Positions 1 through 9,197 of a stretch of DNA of 64,000 nucleotides are shown here, one piece after another. The position numbers and the translations under genes are program-made. This DNA is from Streptantibioticus silvisoli. Its GTDB lineage: Bacteria; Actinomycetota; Actinomycetes; Streptomycetales; Streptomycetaceae. The DNA lies in assembly GCF_027947535.2 (NCBI RefSeq), contig NZ_JAAGKO020000003.1, forward strand, positions 1 through 64,000, written 5' to 3'. Position 1 is the first letter of the stretch, and every line of letters begins with the position of its first letter. The notes below the pieces were generated by a model, which was not told the origin of the DNA, did not search any database, and saw nothing but the letters and a program-made list of their open reading frames with translations.

Positions 1-759
1 TGGGTGGGGGGGCCGGTGGGCGGGCCCCGGGAGCGGACGGGACGGGGGGGGGTGCGGGACGCGGTGGGGGGCGGGCGGGGTGCGGGGGGGGCGGGCGAGT
101 ACCGCCCGCATGTCGCGCGCCGCGTGCCAGGTGCCGCGCCTGGTGCCGGTGACGTTGGACTTCCCGGTCCGCGGCGCGTAGGGGACGTCGTCCTCCTCGA
201 TCCGCCAGCCGGCGTCGGCGGCCGCGACCAGCATCTCCAGGGGGTAGCCGGAGCGGCGGTCGGCCAGGCCGAGGCCGAGCAGCGCCTCGCGGCGGGCGGC
301 CCGCATCGGGCCGAGGTCGTGCAGGCGCACGCCGGTGCGGCGGCGGACCAGGCGGGCCAGTTCGAGGTTGGCCAGCCGGGCGTGCGCCGGCCAGGCGCCG
401 CGCGAGACCGGCCGGCGGCGGCCCAGCACCAGGTCGGCCCGGCCGTCGAGCACCGGCGCGGCGATCCGCGTCAGCAGGGCCGGGTCGAGCGAGGCGTCGC
501 AGTCGCAGAAGGCCACCACGGGCGCGGTCGCCGCGGTCAGCCCGGCGTGGCAGGCGGAGCCGAAGCCGCGCCGGGGCTCGCGGACGACCAACGCGCCCAG
601 GGACGCGGCGAGTTCGGCCGAACCGTCGGTCGAGCCGTTGTCCACGACGATGGCCCGCCAGCCGGGAGGGACGCGTTCCAGCACCCACGGCAGGGCACCG
701 GCCTCGTCGAGACAGGGCAACACGACGTCGCCCACGGGGAGTTGGGGGTTCTTGATCAC
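1..759 (-). CDS. Family 2 glycosyltransferase, partial (3' end outside window)
   Basis: A GT-A fold glycosyltransferase that would move a sugar from a nucleotide or polyprenyl-phosphate donor at the cytoplasmic membrane face. Reading the minus strand from GTG at 759 gives an early VDNGSTDGS nucleotide-binding motif, then FCDCDASLD carrying the DxD-type metal site, as in dolichyl-phosphate-mannose-synthase-like GT2 proteins. GTG 759 is chosen because AAGG lies 8 bases upstream; GTG 768 is possible. The frame stays open to base 1 and its last ~30 visible residues are mostly Pro and Arg, an unusual tail. It follows the epimerase by about 47 bases on the same strand and is probably cotranscribed with it. 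The acceptor is unknown. Confidence 0.85.
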   Translation of the reverse strand, partial: MIKNPQLPVGDVVLPCLDEAGALPWVLERVPPGWRAIVVDNGSTDGSAELAASLGALVVREPRRGFGSACHAGLTAATAPVVAFCDCDASLDPALLTRIAAPVLDGRADLVLGRRRPVSRGAWPAHARLANLELARLVRRRTGVRLHDLGPMRAARREALLGLGLADRRSGYPLEMLVAAADAGWRIEEDDVPYAPRTGKSNVTGTRRGTWHAARDMRAVLARPPRTPPAPHRVPHPPPSRPLPGPAHRPPHP

Positions 760-806
760 GCGATTCACCTTACGGGGACATTTTTCGCATTACGGATGCT
801 CGTTCC

Positions 807-1898
807 TTACGAAACGCGGACGCCCGGCCGCGGTCCGGGCCGGGCGGCGGACGCCGCGCGCAGCGGGGCCGTGGCGAACTCGGCCATCCCGTCGGCGAAC
901 CCGATGCGGGAGGTCCAGCCGAGTTCGGCGCGGATCGCGGCGGAGGAGGCGGTGATGTGCCGGACGTCGCCGAGGCGGAAGCCGCCGGTGACGACGGGTG
1001 CGAGGCCGCCGTGCCGGGCGGCGAGGGCGGCGGCCATCTCCCCGATGGTGTGCGGGGTGCCGCTGCCCACGTTGTAGGCGCGCAGTTCGCCGCCGGGCGC
1101 GGGCGCGGCGAGCGCGACGGCGTTCGCGGCGGCCACGTCGGCGACGTGCACGAAGTCCCGGCGCTGGCCGCCGTCCTCGAAGACCTTCGGCGCCTCACCG
1201 CGTTCCAGCGCCGACCGGAACAGCGAGGCGACCCCCGCGTACGGCGTGTCCCGCGGCATGCCGGGGCCGTAGACGTTGTGGTAGCGCAACGAGACCGCGC
1301 TGCCGCCGGTGTCGCGGGCCCAGGCTGCGGCCAGGTGCTCCTGGGTGAGTTTGGTGGCCGCGTAGACGCTGCGCGGGTCGACCGGCGCGTCCTCGGTGAC
1401 CAGCCCGGGGCTGAGGGCGGCGCCGCAGTGCGGGCACGGCGGTTCGAACCGTCCCGCCGTCAGCGCCTCCACCGACCGGGGCCCGGGACGCACGACGCCG
1501 TGTTCGGCGCACGCGTACCGCCCCTCGCCGTAGACCACCATGGACCCGGCGAGCGCCAGGCGCCGCACGCCGCGGCCGGCCATGGCCGCCAGCAGCACGG
1601 CCGTGCCGAGGTCGTTGCAGCCCACGTAGTCGGGCGCGTCGGAGAAGTCCTTGCCCAGTCCGACCATGGCCGCCTGGTGGCAGACCGCGTCGATCCCGCG
1701 CAGCGCGCCGTCGACCGCGTCGCGGTCGCGCACGTCGGCGGTGACCATCTCGACGCCGGGCGGCGGCCCGGCCGGGGGGACGCGGTGCGCCGCGGGCAGC
1801 AGCGCGTCGAGGACGCGGACGTCGTGTCCGGCGGTGAGCAGTTCGTCGACGATCCGTGAACCGATGAATCCGGCGCCGCCGGTGACCAGTACATGCAT
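807..1898 (-). CDS. NAD-dependent epimerase/dehydratase (extended SDR)
   Basis: A sugar-nucleotide epimerase/dehydratase of the extended short-chain dehydrogenase family, cytosolic, probably supplying an activated sugar to the neighbouring glycosyltransferase. The 363-residue product starts MHVLVTGGAGFIGS with the TGGAGFIG Rossmann loop. It has the catalytic YAATK (YxxxK) after a serine-rich strand, and RYHNVYGPG typical of the family. An insertion near residues 125-160 carries a CPHC pair that could bind zinc. ATG 1898 is used because homologues begin at the Rossmann strand and upstream residues look non-coding. The ribosome binding site is weak. The exact substrate cannot be read from sequence. 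Confidence 0.9.
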   Translation of the reverse strand: MHVLVTGGAGFIGSRIVDELLTAGHDVRVLDALLPAAHRVPPAGPPPGVEMVTADVRDRDAVDGALRGIDAVCHQAAMVGLGKDFSDAPDYVGCNDLGTAVLLAAMAGRGVRRLALAGSMVVYGEGRYACAEHGVVRPGPRSVEALTAGRFEPPCPHCGAALSPGLVTEDAPVDPRSVYAATKLTQEHLAAAWARDTGGSAVSLRYHNVYGPGMPRDTPYAGVASLFRSALERGEAPKVFEDGGQRRDFVHVADVAAANAVALAAPAPGGELRAYNVGSGTPHTIGEMAAALAARHGGLAPVVTGGFRLGDVRHITASSAAIRAELGWTSRIGFADGMAEFATAPLRAASAARPGPRPGVRVS

Positions 1899-2233
1899 GC
1901 CCCGGACGCTACGGTTCCTGACGCGATACGGAGAGTGACACGGCCGCCTCGTCAGCCTTCTGTAAGGATCTCGGCCGACGGATGGTCCGGCGTCCGGGGG
2001 GCCGGCGGGCCGGAAACGCGCCACGAGGCGTTCGTATGATCGGATGACCAACGGAGTGCCTGAGGGCCCCGGTGGACGATCCTCCGGGACCGTCGCACGC
2101 CGGGCGGCCCCCGGTCGCCGGGATCGCGGCCGGGCGGTCGGCCGGGGACACCGCCGGCCGGCAAGGAGACGGGACGCCGACGGAAACGCCGACCGAAACG
2201 CCGCCGGGAACGCCGACGGAACGAGGAGGGGCC
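1899..2233. other. Divergent intergenic region with a 12-bp repeat
   Basis: About 335 bases between the divergent epimerase and serine hydrolase genes. Promoters for both must lie here, but I see no clear -35/-10 pair. Bases 2170-2220 hold four imperfect copies of a GCCGACGGAAAC-like 12-mer, which remain in frame with the hydrolase and would be translated if the upstream start at 2072 were used. Confidence 0.5.
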
Positions 2234-3559
2234 GTGCTGGAGGGGCTGGAGGCGTTCTGCGGGCGGGCGCTGGCGCGGTACGGGTGCCCGTCGGTGTCAG
2301 TGGGCGTGGCGGAGCGCGGGGAGGTCGCGCTGGCCGCGGCCTTCGGGGTGGCGGACCGCGCGACCGGCCGGCCCGCGACGCCGGGGACGGTGTACGGGCT
2401 CGGGTCGGTCACCAAGCCGGTCGTCGCCATCGCGGTCTGCGTCGCGGCCGATGCCGGGTTGCTGGACCTGGACGCGCCGGTGCCGTTCGACTTCGGCCTG
2501 AGCGCGCCGACCGTACGCCAACTGCTGGGCCACCGGGCCGGTTTCGCGCCGTACTACGACTTCGGCTACGCGGACGAGGCAGCACGGGTCGACGCGGCGC
2601 GGCACACCGTGCAGTTCGAGGAAGCGGGATCGGGCTTCACGTACGCCAACCTGGGATACCGGGTACTGGGACACCTGCTGGAGGCGGCCGGCGGACAGGA
2701 GGCGGGCGCGTTCGTGCGCGAGCGGGTCTTCGAGCCGCTGGGGCTGACCTCCTGGCACCTCGGCCCGGCGCACCCGGGCCCGGCGCCGGCCGCGGTCCGG
2801 TACACGCCCGACGGCCGGGCGTACCCGCCGTACACCTGCGGCCACCCCGCGGCGACGCTCGGCTGGGCGACGGCCGGCGAGCTCGCGCTGTTCACCGCCG
2901 CCTACGAGCGGCTGCTGCGGCCGGCGACGGCGGCGGCCGTGCTGACGGCCGAGCCGATCACCGCGCACACCGGCTACGGGCTCGGCTGGACGGTGTCGTC
3001 CGGCGACGGGCCGCTGGTGATCAGCCACAGCGGCGGCGGCCCCGGCGTCGCCGCGATGACGGTCGGCGTGCCCGAACGCGAGCTGGCCGTCTCGGTGTTG
3101 TGCGACTGCACCGACAAGTCGGCCCGTGACGCGGTCGTGCGGTACGTGCTGGACGAGCTGCTGGACGGCTTCGACCCCGCCGCGCTCGCCTCCCCGGTCC
3201 TCGATCCCGCCCGCCCCCTGGACCTGCCCGAGGGTCGCTGGTCCGGCTCGATCAGCACACCGGAGGGCGAGCTGCCGGTCACCCTGGAGGTACTGCCCGG
3301 CCGCCGCGTCACGGTGACGTTGCCCGGCGCCGGCACCGGGACGGTCCCCGCCACCGCCTCCGCCACCCGCGACCTGCGCGCCGACACCGCCCTCCAGCTG
3401 CCCACCGCCGACGCCCGCATCAACAGCCCCTCCCTCGCCTTCGCCCTCACCCTGCGCGACGGCGCTCTGACCGGACTCGCCCACGCGTACAAGGACGGCG
3501 ACCACGAGGGCCGCCTCGGCAACTTCCTCAGCCACCGGTGCGTGCTGCGGACCGACTGA
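2234..3559 (+). CDS. Serine hydrolase, beta-lactamase/class C family
   Basis: A penicillin-binding-protein-like serine hydrolase (PF00144 type) of 441 residues. The three active-site motifs are visible: S58-V-T-K61 (SxxK), Y137-A-N139 (YxN) and a late HSGGGPG that stands for the KTG-type motif. Such proteins act as esterases, D-amino-acid peptidases or beta-lactamases; I cannot separate these here. GTG 2234 is favoured because GAGGAGG lies just upstream. A longer in-frame start at 2072 would add a 54-residue extension built from a 12-base repeat (PTETPTETPPGTPTE). No signal peptide is visible from the chosen start, so it may be cytosolic. It is transcribed away from the epimerase. Confidence 0.85.
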   Translation: MLEGLEAFCGRALARYGCPSVSVGVAERGEVALAAAFGVADRATGRPATPGTVYGLGSVTKPVVAIAVCVAADAGLLDLDAPVPFDFGLSAPTVRQLLGHRAGFAPYYDFGYADEAARVDAARHTVQFEEAGSGFTYANLGYRVLGHLLEAAGGQEAGAFVRERVFEPLGLTSWHLGPAHPGPAPAAVRYTPDGRAYPPYTCGHPAATLGWATAGELALFTAAYERLLRPATAAAVLTAEPITAHTGYGLGWTVSSGDGPLVISHSGGGPGVAAMTVGVPERELAVSVLCDCTDKSARDAVVRYVLDELLDGFDPAALASPVLDPARPLDLPEGRWSGSISTPEGELPVTLEVLPGRRVTVTLPGAGTGTVPATASATRDLRADTALQLPTADARINSPSLAFALTLRDGALTGLAHAYKDGDHEGRLGNFLSHRCVLRTD

Positions 3560-3810
3560 ACGCGGGGGGCTGCGCCAGGTGCGGGGGCGGCGCCGGTGCG
3601 GGGCCTTCGCCGGTGCGGGAGTGCGGCGGTGCGGGAGTGCGGCGGTGCGGCGCGGGCGTGGGCTTCGCTCCGGTGCCGACGTCACCGCCGGTCAGAGCCG
3701 TGGCGGAGTACCGTGGAAGATACCGAGGGCAGTTCGTACGCAGGCATTCGCGTCGGCGTCGTCGTCGGTATGTGACCGCCGGGCCGCGGGTCCGGCTGGA
3801 AGGTCGCGTG

Positions 3811-4416
3811 ATGACCGCGACGATGCGCACCCCCACACCGCTCACCCCTCCGGTACCCAGGCTCCTGCCGATGGCGCGGGCCCGGCTGTGTCTGCTGTCG
3901 GAGGGCGCCGGGACCGAACGGCTCGACGGGGTGTGGTGGCCGCGGTCACGGAGTCTGGCGCGGGAGGTGCCGGCGTTGATCGCCGCCGCCGACCTGCGGT
4001 TCGGCTGGATCGACCGGGTCACCGTGCACACCGGGCGGTGGCCCGGGTCGCCGCGGCGGATCGCGGTGGCCGGGCGCACCATCGACGTGGGCCGCTTCCC
4101 CGCCGGGGGGCACGACGTCGAGGTGTGCGTGCTGTCCAACGACGCCGGCCGCTGGGACCTGCTCGTGGTGCCGCCGGAGAGCGAGTTCGCCGACGCCGAG
4201 ATGTCGATGGCCACCGCCACGGGCCTGCTGGACCGGCCCGCCGCGCAGCTGTGGCTGGCCCGGGCCGTCGCCGACCGGACCACCGCCGAGGACGACGCGG
4301 CGCGGGAGACCGCCTGGGAGTCCGAGGGCGGACCGGGAACGGCGACCGCGTCGGCCGTGCGCCGCACGGCCCGGTTCCCGCGCCGCCCGGTCGGCCGGGG
4401 CCGCTGGGAGCTGTGA
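3811..4416 (+). CDS. DUF5994 family protein
   Basis: A 201-residue actinobacterial protein of unknown function. It resembles DUF5994: an early RLDGVWWPRSRSL segment, then a region ending VTVHTGRWPGSPRRI, then VAGRTIDVGRF and a late LLVVPPESE segment. ATG 3811 follows GGAAGG at a good distance. The last 40 residues are Arg-, Ala- and Gly-rich and probably disordered. In streptomycetes members of this family often sit near stress-response or SpoIIE-type phosphatase genes, and here a SpoIIE phosphatase lies convergently downstream. No catalytic motif is evident, so no reaction is proposed. Confidence 0.75.
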   Translation: MTATMRTPTPLTPPVPRLLPMARARLCLLSEGAGTERLDGVWWPRSRSLAREVPALIAAADLRFGWIDRVTVHTGRWPGSPRRIAVAGRTIDVGRFPAGGHDVEVCVLSNDAGRWDLLVVPPESEFADAEMSMATATGLLDRPAAQLWLARAVADRTTAEDDAARETAWESEGGPGTATASAVRRTARFPRRPVGRGRWEL

Positions 4417-4552
4417 CCCCGGGCCGCGATCCGGCGGCCGGCAGCGGCCGGCCGGGACCACAAGGTGGGCGGGCGGGAACGAGAGCCGGGCGGCAGAGCT
4501 GAGTCGGCCGGCCGAACGTGCCGGGCAGCGACGTGCCTGTCCCGGAAGGTGA

Positions 4553-5818
4553 TCAGGACAGGTCGGGCAGGTCCGTGATGGCCGGCAGCACATCGGGGGT
4601 GTCCCCCCGCCACTCGATCATGAACATGGTCGCGTCGTCGCTCGTGACGCCGCCGCGCCGCTCCTTGAGGACGTGGGACAGGCCGCGCACCACCGCGCGC
4701 ACCTCGGTACGACGGCTCAGTACGCGGTTGGTCCACTCGATGAGCTGTTCCTCGCCGAACGTCTCACCGCCCGCCCGGTGTTCCTCGAACAGGCCGTCGG
4801 TGAAGCACAGCACCCGGTCCCCCCGGCGCAGCGCGCGTTCGGTGATCTCGGGGCGCCGGCCGCCGAAGCCCACCGGCAGCGTGGTGGGGCTGTCGAGCCG
4901 GCCCGCCACCACGCGGTTGCGGATCAGCAGCGGCGCGGGGTGACCGGCGTTGACCCACCGCAGGCGGCCGGTCACGACGTCCAGGGTCATCATCTGCGCC
5001 GTGACGAAGTGGTCGAGCCCGAACTGCTCGGCGATGGCCCGGTCCATGAACGCGTACACCTCCGACAGCTCGGTGTCGGCCCGCCGGGTGTGGCGGTAGG
5101 CGCCGATGGCCACCGTCGCCATCGTCGCGGCGTCCAGACCGTGGCCCATCGCGTCGATCATGGCGACGTGCAGCGTGGTGTCGTTGAGGGCGTAGTCGAA
5201 GCTGTCGCCGGCCACCGCGTAGGCCGGTTCGAGGATGCCGGCCACCTCGACCATGGGGGTGGTCATCGACAGCGGCGGCAGCAGCGACCACTGGATCTCG
5301 GCGGCCACGCTCATCGGGGCCCGGCGGCGGGCCTGGAAGAACAGGTCGGTGTAGGCGTCCTTGGTGACGATCATGTCGGCCACCAGGGCGGAGAGCCTGC
5401 GCAGCAGCCGCCGGTCGTCGTCGTCGACCACGTCCAGGGTGACGACCATGACCCCGATCTGATCACTGCCGTCGAGCAGCGGCAGGTACATCCGCACGCT
5501 GTCGCCCTCCGCCACCTCCACCAGCGCCCGCCGCAGGAACGCCTCGCCGGCCGGGGAGTCCTCGACCGGTTCGGGGGCACCGACCACCAGACCGGGGCCG
5601 GGCAGCGGCACCAGGAACATCTGCTCGTAGTCCTGGAGCAGGATGGTGACGTCGCGGCCGCCCATCCGGGCCACCTCCTCGGCGACCAGCGGGGCGATCA
5701 GCTGCGGCGGCATCTCGTGCGCCCGGTCCAGCAGCAGCCCCAGCAGCCGTTCTCCGTACCCCTCCGACCGGTCGACCCGGACCCGTTCACCGCCCGGTCC
5801 GCTCCCGCCTTCCGTCAT
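4553..5818 (-). CDS. PP2C-family (SpoIIE) serine/threonine phosphatase
   Basis: A 421-residue protein phosphatase of the SpoIIE/RsbU group, which typically dephosphorylates anti-anti-sigma factors in stress and development switches. Residues ~25-170 form a GAF-like sensor region. The PP2C core runs from ~185 to 410, with the metal-binding motifs VAGDSFDYAL, DAMGHGLDA, the NAGHPAPLL loop, TDGLFEEHRAGG and a final DDATMFMIEW, all intact. ATG 5818 is preceded by AAGGGA. No transmembrane segment, kinase domain or STAS partner is seen nearby, so its target lies elsewhere in the genome. It is convergent with the DUF5994 gene. Confidence 0.9.
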   Translation of the reverse strand: MTEGGSGPGGERVRVDRSEGYGERLLGLLLDRAHEMPPQLIAPLVAEEVARMGGRDVTILLQDYEQMFLVPLPGPGLVVGAPEPVEDSPAGEAFLRRALVEVAEGDSVRMYLPLLDGSDQIGVMVVTLDVVDDDDRRLLRRLSALVADMIVTKDAYTDLFFQARRRAPMSVAAEIQWSLLPPLSMTTPMVEVAGILEPAYAVAGDSFDYALNDTTLHVAMIDAMGHGLDAATMATVAIGAYRHTRRADTELSEVYAFMDRAIAEQFGLDHFVTAQMMTLDVVTGRLRWVNAGHPAPLLIRNRVVAGRLDSPTTLPVGFGGRRPEITERALRRGDRVLCFTDGLFEEHRAGGETFGEEQLIEWTNRVLSRRTEVRAVVRGLSHVLKERRGGVTSDDATMFMIEWRGDTPDVLPAITDLPDLS

Positions 5819-6065
5819 CGGTGCACTGTCCCTTCGGGCGTCGCTGAAGGAGGTGTCCGTCGGCGAGCCGGCGGGCCCCGGACACCACGGCCGCCTCCAC
5901 AGCCTGCTGGCGTACCCCGGGCCGCCGGGCTCATTACGCCAAAGACGGCATGTCGCGGCGACGGCGGTGCCGGCGCGGCCGGTGGCGGATCACGGTGCCG
6001 GGTGGTCCGCGATGGCGGTGGCGGATCGTTCGGGGGTACGGGACGTCGTCAGCGCTGACGGCGGT

Positions 6066-6743
6066 TCACCGGGGGGACCCGCAGACCCCGTTCTCCCAGG
6101 CCCACGCGGCGATCTGGACCCGGTTGCGGAGTCCCAGCCGGCGCTGGACGCTGCCCAGGTGGGTCTTGACGGTGGACAGCGTGACGTAGAGCGCGGCGGC
6201 GACCTCGTCGTTGGTGAGGCCGCGCGCGACGAGCCGGACAACGTCGAGTTCGCGCCGCGTCAGCGGTTCGGCGGCCGGAGCGGAACGGTCCCGCGGCGCG
6301 GCGGGGCCGGGGCGGCCGGGGGCCAGGTGGGCGAGCAGCCGGACGGTGACGGACGGGGAGATGAGGGAGTTGCCGGCGGCGGCGGCCCGGACCGCCTCGG
6401 TGAGCAGGCCGGGGGCGCCGTCCTTCAGCAGGAAGCCGCACGCGCCGTTGCGCAGGGCCCGGTAGACGTACTCGTCGAGGTCGAAGGTGGTGGCGATGAC
6501 CACGTTCAACGGGTCCTGGACGCCGGGGCCGGCCAGCAGCCGGGTGGCCTCCAGGCCGTCGAGCCGGGGCATCCGGATGTCCAGCAGGCAGACGTCGGGC
6601 CGCAGGCTCCGGGCCTGGCCGACCGCCGACGCGCCGTCCGCGGCCTCGGCGACGACCGACAGGTCCGGCTGGGAGTCGAGGATCATGCGGAACGCCGCGC
6701 GGACCATCTCCTGGTCGTCGGCGATGAGCACCCGGATCGTCAT
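6066..6743 (-). CDS. LuxR/NarL-family response regulator
   Basis: A 225-residue DNA-binding response regulator paired with the sensor kinase just upstream. It starts MTIRVLIADDQ with the acidic pair, has the phospho-acceptor D55 in LLDIRMP, and the conserved FLLKDGAP lysine. The C-terminal LuxR helix-turn-helix reads LTRRELDVVRLVARGLTN followed by LSTVKTHLGSVQRRL. ATG 6743 matches the usual start of homologues. An alternative GTG at 6785 has GAGGGG just upstream and overlaps the kinase stop, so coupled translation from there is possible. Target genes are unknown. Confidence 0.92.
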   Translation of the reverse strand: MTIRVLIADDQEMVRAAFRMILDSQPDLSVVAEAADGASAVGQARSLRPDVCLLDIRMPRLDGLEATRLLAGPGVQDPLNVVIATTFDLDEYVYRALRNGACGFLLKDGAPGLLTEAVRAAAAGNSLISPSVTVRLLAHLAPGRPGPAAPRDRSAPAAEPLTRRELDVVRLVARGLTNDEVAAALYVTLSTVKTHLGSVQRRLGLRNRVQIAAWAWENGVCGSPR

Positions 6744-6771
6744 GTGCCGATGATCGCAGGAGGTGTTCGGG

Positions 6772-8010
6772 TCACCGGACGCCACCGGGCCCCTCGGCCA
6801 GCGGGAGGACGGCCCGGACCCGCCAGCCCCCGTCCTCGGCGGCGCCGGCGGTGACGTGGCCGCCGGCCCGCTCGACGCGTTCGGTCAGGCCGACGAGCCC
6901 GAAGGTCCCCCCAACCGGCAGCTGCCGGGCGGCGGGGGCGGCACGGCCGTCGTCGGTCACCGACACCTCCAGGGTCTCGGACGCGCCGGTGAGCAGGTGG
7001 ACCCGCACCTCGACCCGGGTGGCCCCCGCGGCGTGCCGGTGGACGTTGGTCAGGGACTCGCGGACCACGTCACGGGCGGTGGCGGCGGTCTCCGGCGGCA
7101 GGCGGCGGTCGGCCAGACGCGGGTCGAGGACGAGGGCGGCGGGCGGTCCGGCGGCCGTGAACCGGTCGGTGAGGTCGCGCAGCGCGTCGATGGTGCCGAG
7201 GGGCCGGGTGGCGGCGGGGGCGGCGGTGTCGCGCAGGACGGTCACCATCGCGCGCATCGACGTCATCGCCTCCGAGCCGGCCCGCTCGATCGCGTCCAGC
7301 ATGTCGTCGAGCTGGGCGGGCGACTGCGCGTGGCCGCCGGCGGCGGCGAACCGGGCGGCCTTGGTCCGCACCACGACCGCGGTGATGTGGTGGGCGACGA
7401 AGTCGTGCAACTGCCTTGCGTGCTCCAGTCGTTGGTCCTGCCGGATGGCCTCGGCCCGGCGTTCGCGCACGGTGTCGTACAACCGCAGGCACAATCCGAG
7501 CACCACCGCGAACGGCACCGCGAAGACGACGACCAGGCCGACCATCGGGCCCAGGTCCTCGGCCCGGTCCTGGATGCGCAACGGGATCAGCACGGCGGCC
7601 AGCGCCGGGGCCGCCGCCGTCAGGACCGCGGCCGGCGGCGGCAGCCGGCGCACCGACCGGGCGACCGCCAGCAGCAGCGCGCACAACTCCACCATGCCCG
7701 GGGTGTTCTGCGGGCGCAGCGGCAGCCGGGCCTCCACGACGCTCAGCACCGCCGACGCCGAGGCGGCGGCCACCGCGAGCCGGACGAGGTGGTGGCGCGG
7801 GACGACGAGCGCCGCGACGCACAGCCCACCGGTGAGCACCGCCGCCACCACCACCGGCGGGTAGGGCGCGTTGAGCGCTTCGAGGACGACCAGGGCACCG
7901 GCCAGCACGCAGGCCAGCGCCACCAGCACCTTCCGGGGCCGGGCCAGGGCCGTCAACGACCGGCCCAGGGCCGTGAACGGGGAGGTCGGGGCGGTGAACG
8001 GGGAGGTCAT
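6772..8010 (-). CDS. Sensor histidine kinase (HisKA_3 type)
   Basis: A 412-residue membrane sensor kinase that would phosphorylate the adjacent LuxR regulator. Hydrophobic segments between residues ~27 and 178 suggest about six membrane helices with little extracellular loop, typical of DesK/NarL-type kinases that sense membrane state. The HisKA_3 dimerisation box has H202 in RQLHDFVAHHI. The HATPase domain has VVRESLTNVHRHA (N box) and a late FGLVGLTERV (G box). The N-terminus contains two copies of TSPFTA, a short direct DNA repeat. The kinase and regulator form a two-gene operon with 28 bases or less between them. Confidence 0.92.
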   Translation of the reverse strand: MTSPFTAPTSPFTALGRSLTALARPRKVLVALACVLAGALVVLEALNAPYPPVVVAAVLTGGLCVAALVVPRHHLVRLAVAAASASAVLSVVEARLPLRPQNTPGMVELCALLLAVARSVRRLPPPAAVLTAAAPALAAVLIPLRIQDRAEDLGPMVGLVVVFAVPFAVVLGLCLRLYDTVRERRAEAIRQDQRLEHARQLHDFVAHHITAVVVRTKAARFAAAGGHAQSPAQLDDMLDAIERAGSEAMTSMRAMVTVLRDTAAPAATRPLGTIDALRDLTDRFTAAGPPAALVLDPRLADRRLPPETAATARDVVRESLTNVHRHAAGATRVEVRVHLLTGASETLEVSVTDDGRAAPAARQLPVGGTFGLVGLTERVERAGGHVTAGAAEDGGWRVRAVLPLAEGPGGVR

Positions 8011-8138
8011 GGCAGGTGACGCTACGCCCGCCCCGCAGCCGCCCGCCTCGGCCGTTCGGCCGATGGCCGGGCAGGCGGCGGACGACCCGGACCCGGACGG
8101 CGTGTCGGCCGACGGCGGAAGTGCTGTCCCGGCCGGGG

Positions 8139-9134
8139 TCAGAAGACCCGGATCGGCGTCTCGGCGGGGTCGGTGAGCAGGCTCTCGATCTCGTCGTCCA
8201 GCCGTACCAGGGTGATGGACGCGCCGGCCATGTCGAGCGAGGTGCAGTACTCGCCGACGTAGGAGCGGTGGATGTCGATGCCGCGTTCGGTGAGCTGCTG
8301 GTGGGCGAGTCCGTGGACGAGGTACAGCTCGCTGATCGGTGTGCCGCCGAGGCCGTTGACCATCAGGGCGACGCCGTCACCGGAGGCGTAGGGCAGGTCG
8401 TCGACGACGGCGGTGACCAGTTCGGCGACCATCTCGTCGGCCGACTGGAGCTTCTCGCGCTTGCGGCCGGGTTCGCCGTGGATGCCGACGCCCATCTCGA
8501 TCTCGTCGTCGGGCAGTTCGAACAGCGGGGAGCCCTTGGCCGGCGGTGTGCAGGCGGTGAGGGCCATGCCCATGGTGCGGGTGACCGAGTTGACCTTCTC
8601 GCCGATCCGGTGCACCTCGTCGAGGCCGGCACCGCGTTCGGCCGCCGCGCCGACCGCCTTCATGACGAAGAAGTTGCCGGCCACCCCGCGGCGCCCGACG
8701 GTGTACGTCGAGTCCTGCACGGAGACGTCGTCGTCGACGTACAGCGTGCGCACCTCGACGTCGTCGGCCTGCGCGAGCTCCTCGGCCATCTCGAACGCCA
8801 TCCGGTCGCCGGTGTAGTTGTTGACCAGCAGCAGGACGCCCCGGGGGGAGGCGACCAGCTTGACCGTCTCGTAGACGTAGTCGGCGGGCGGCGCGGAGAA
8901 GACGTCGCCGGGGCAGGCGGCGTCCAGCATGCCCTTGCCGACGCACATCACGTGGGCCGGTTCGTGACCGGAGCCGGACCCCTGGACGACGGAGACCTTG
9001 TCCGGCCGCGGGGCGCCGGCCCGCATGATCAGGTTGTGGCGCGGCTCGTACGTGAGGGTGTCGGGGTTGGCCAGCGCCAGCCCCCGCAGCATCTCGGGGA
9101 CGAAGTTCTTCGGATCGTTGACGAACTTCTTCAT
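8139..9134 (-). CDS. dhaK: Dihydroxyacetone kinase subunit DhaK
   Basis: The dihydroxyacetone-binding subunit of a two-subunit DHA kinase, cytosolic, making DHAP together with DhaL. The product has 331 residues with GSGSGHEPAH at 52-61, and H219 in GVGIHGEPG at the position of the histidine that binds the substrate carbonyl in the family. It is the last gene of a four-gene operon (aldolase, HAD phosphatase, dhaL, dhaK), 63 bases after dhaL. No dhaM phosphotransferase gene is visible nearby, so the phosphoryl donor cannot be decided here. Some actinobacterial members of this family phosphorylate erythrulose rather than DHA. Confidence 0.93.
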   Translation of the reverse strand: MKKFVNDPKNFVPEMLRGLALANPDTLTYEPRHNLIMRAGAPRPDKVSVVQGSGSGHEPAHVMCVGKGMLDAACPGDVFSAPPADYVYETVKLVASPRGVLLLVNNYTGDRMAFEMAEELAQADDVEVRTLYVDDDVSVQDSTYTVGRRGVAGNFFVMKAVGAAAERGAGLDEVHRIGEKVNSVTRTMGMALTACTPPAKGSPLFELPDDEIEMGVGIHGEPGRKREKLQSADEMVAELVTAVVDDLPYASGDGVALMVNGLGGTPISELYLVHGLAHQQLTERGIDIHRSYVGEYCTSLDMAGASITLVRLDDEIESLLTDPAETPIRVF

Positions 9135-9197
9135 GCGATCGCTCCTTGTCTCACCGGTGGGCCACGGGGACGGACCGGGTGGTGGGGTTCGCGGTGG

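Noticed and set aside
2072-2233. Longer start of the serine hydrolase
   Set aside because: The extra 54 residues are a low-complexity repeat with no signal peptide, and GTG 2234 has a much better ribosome site.
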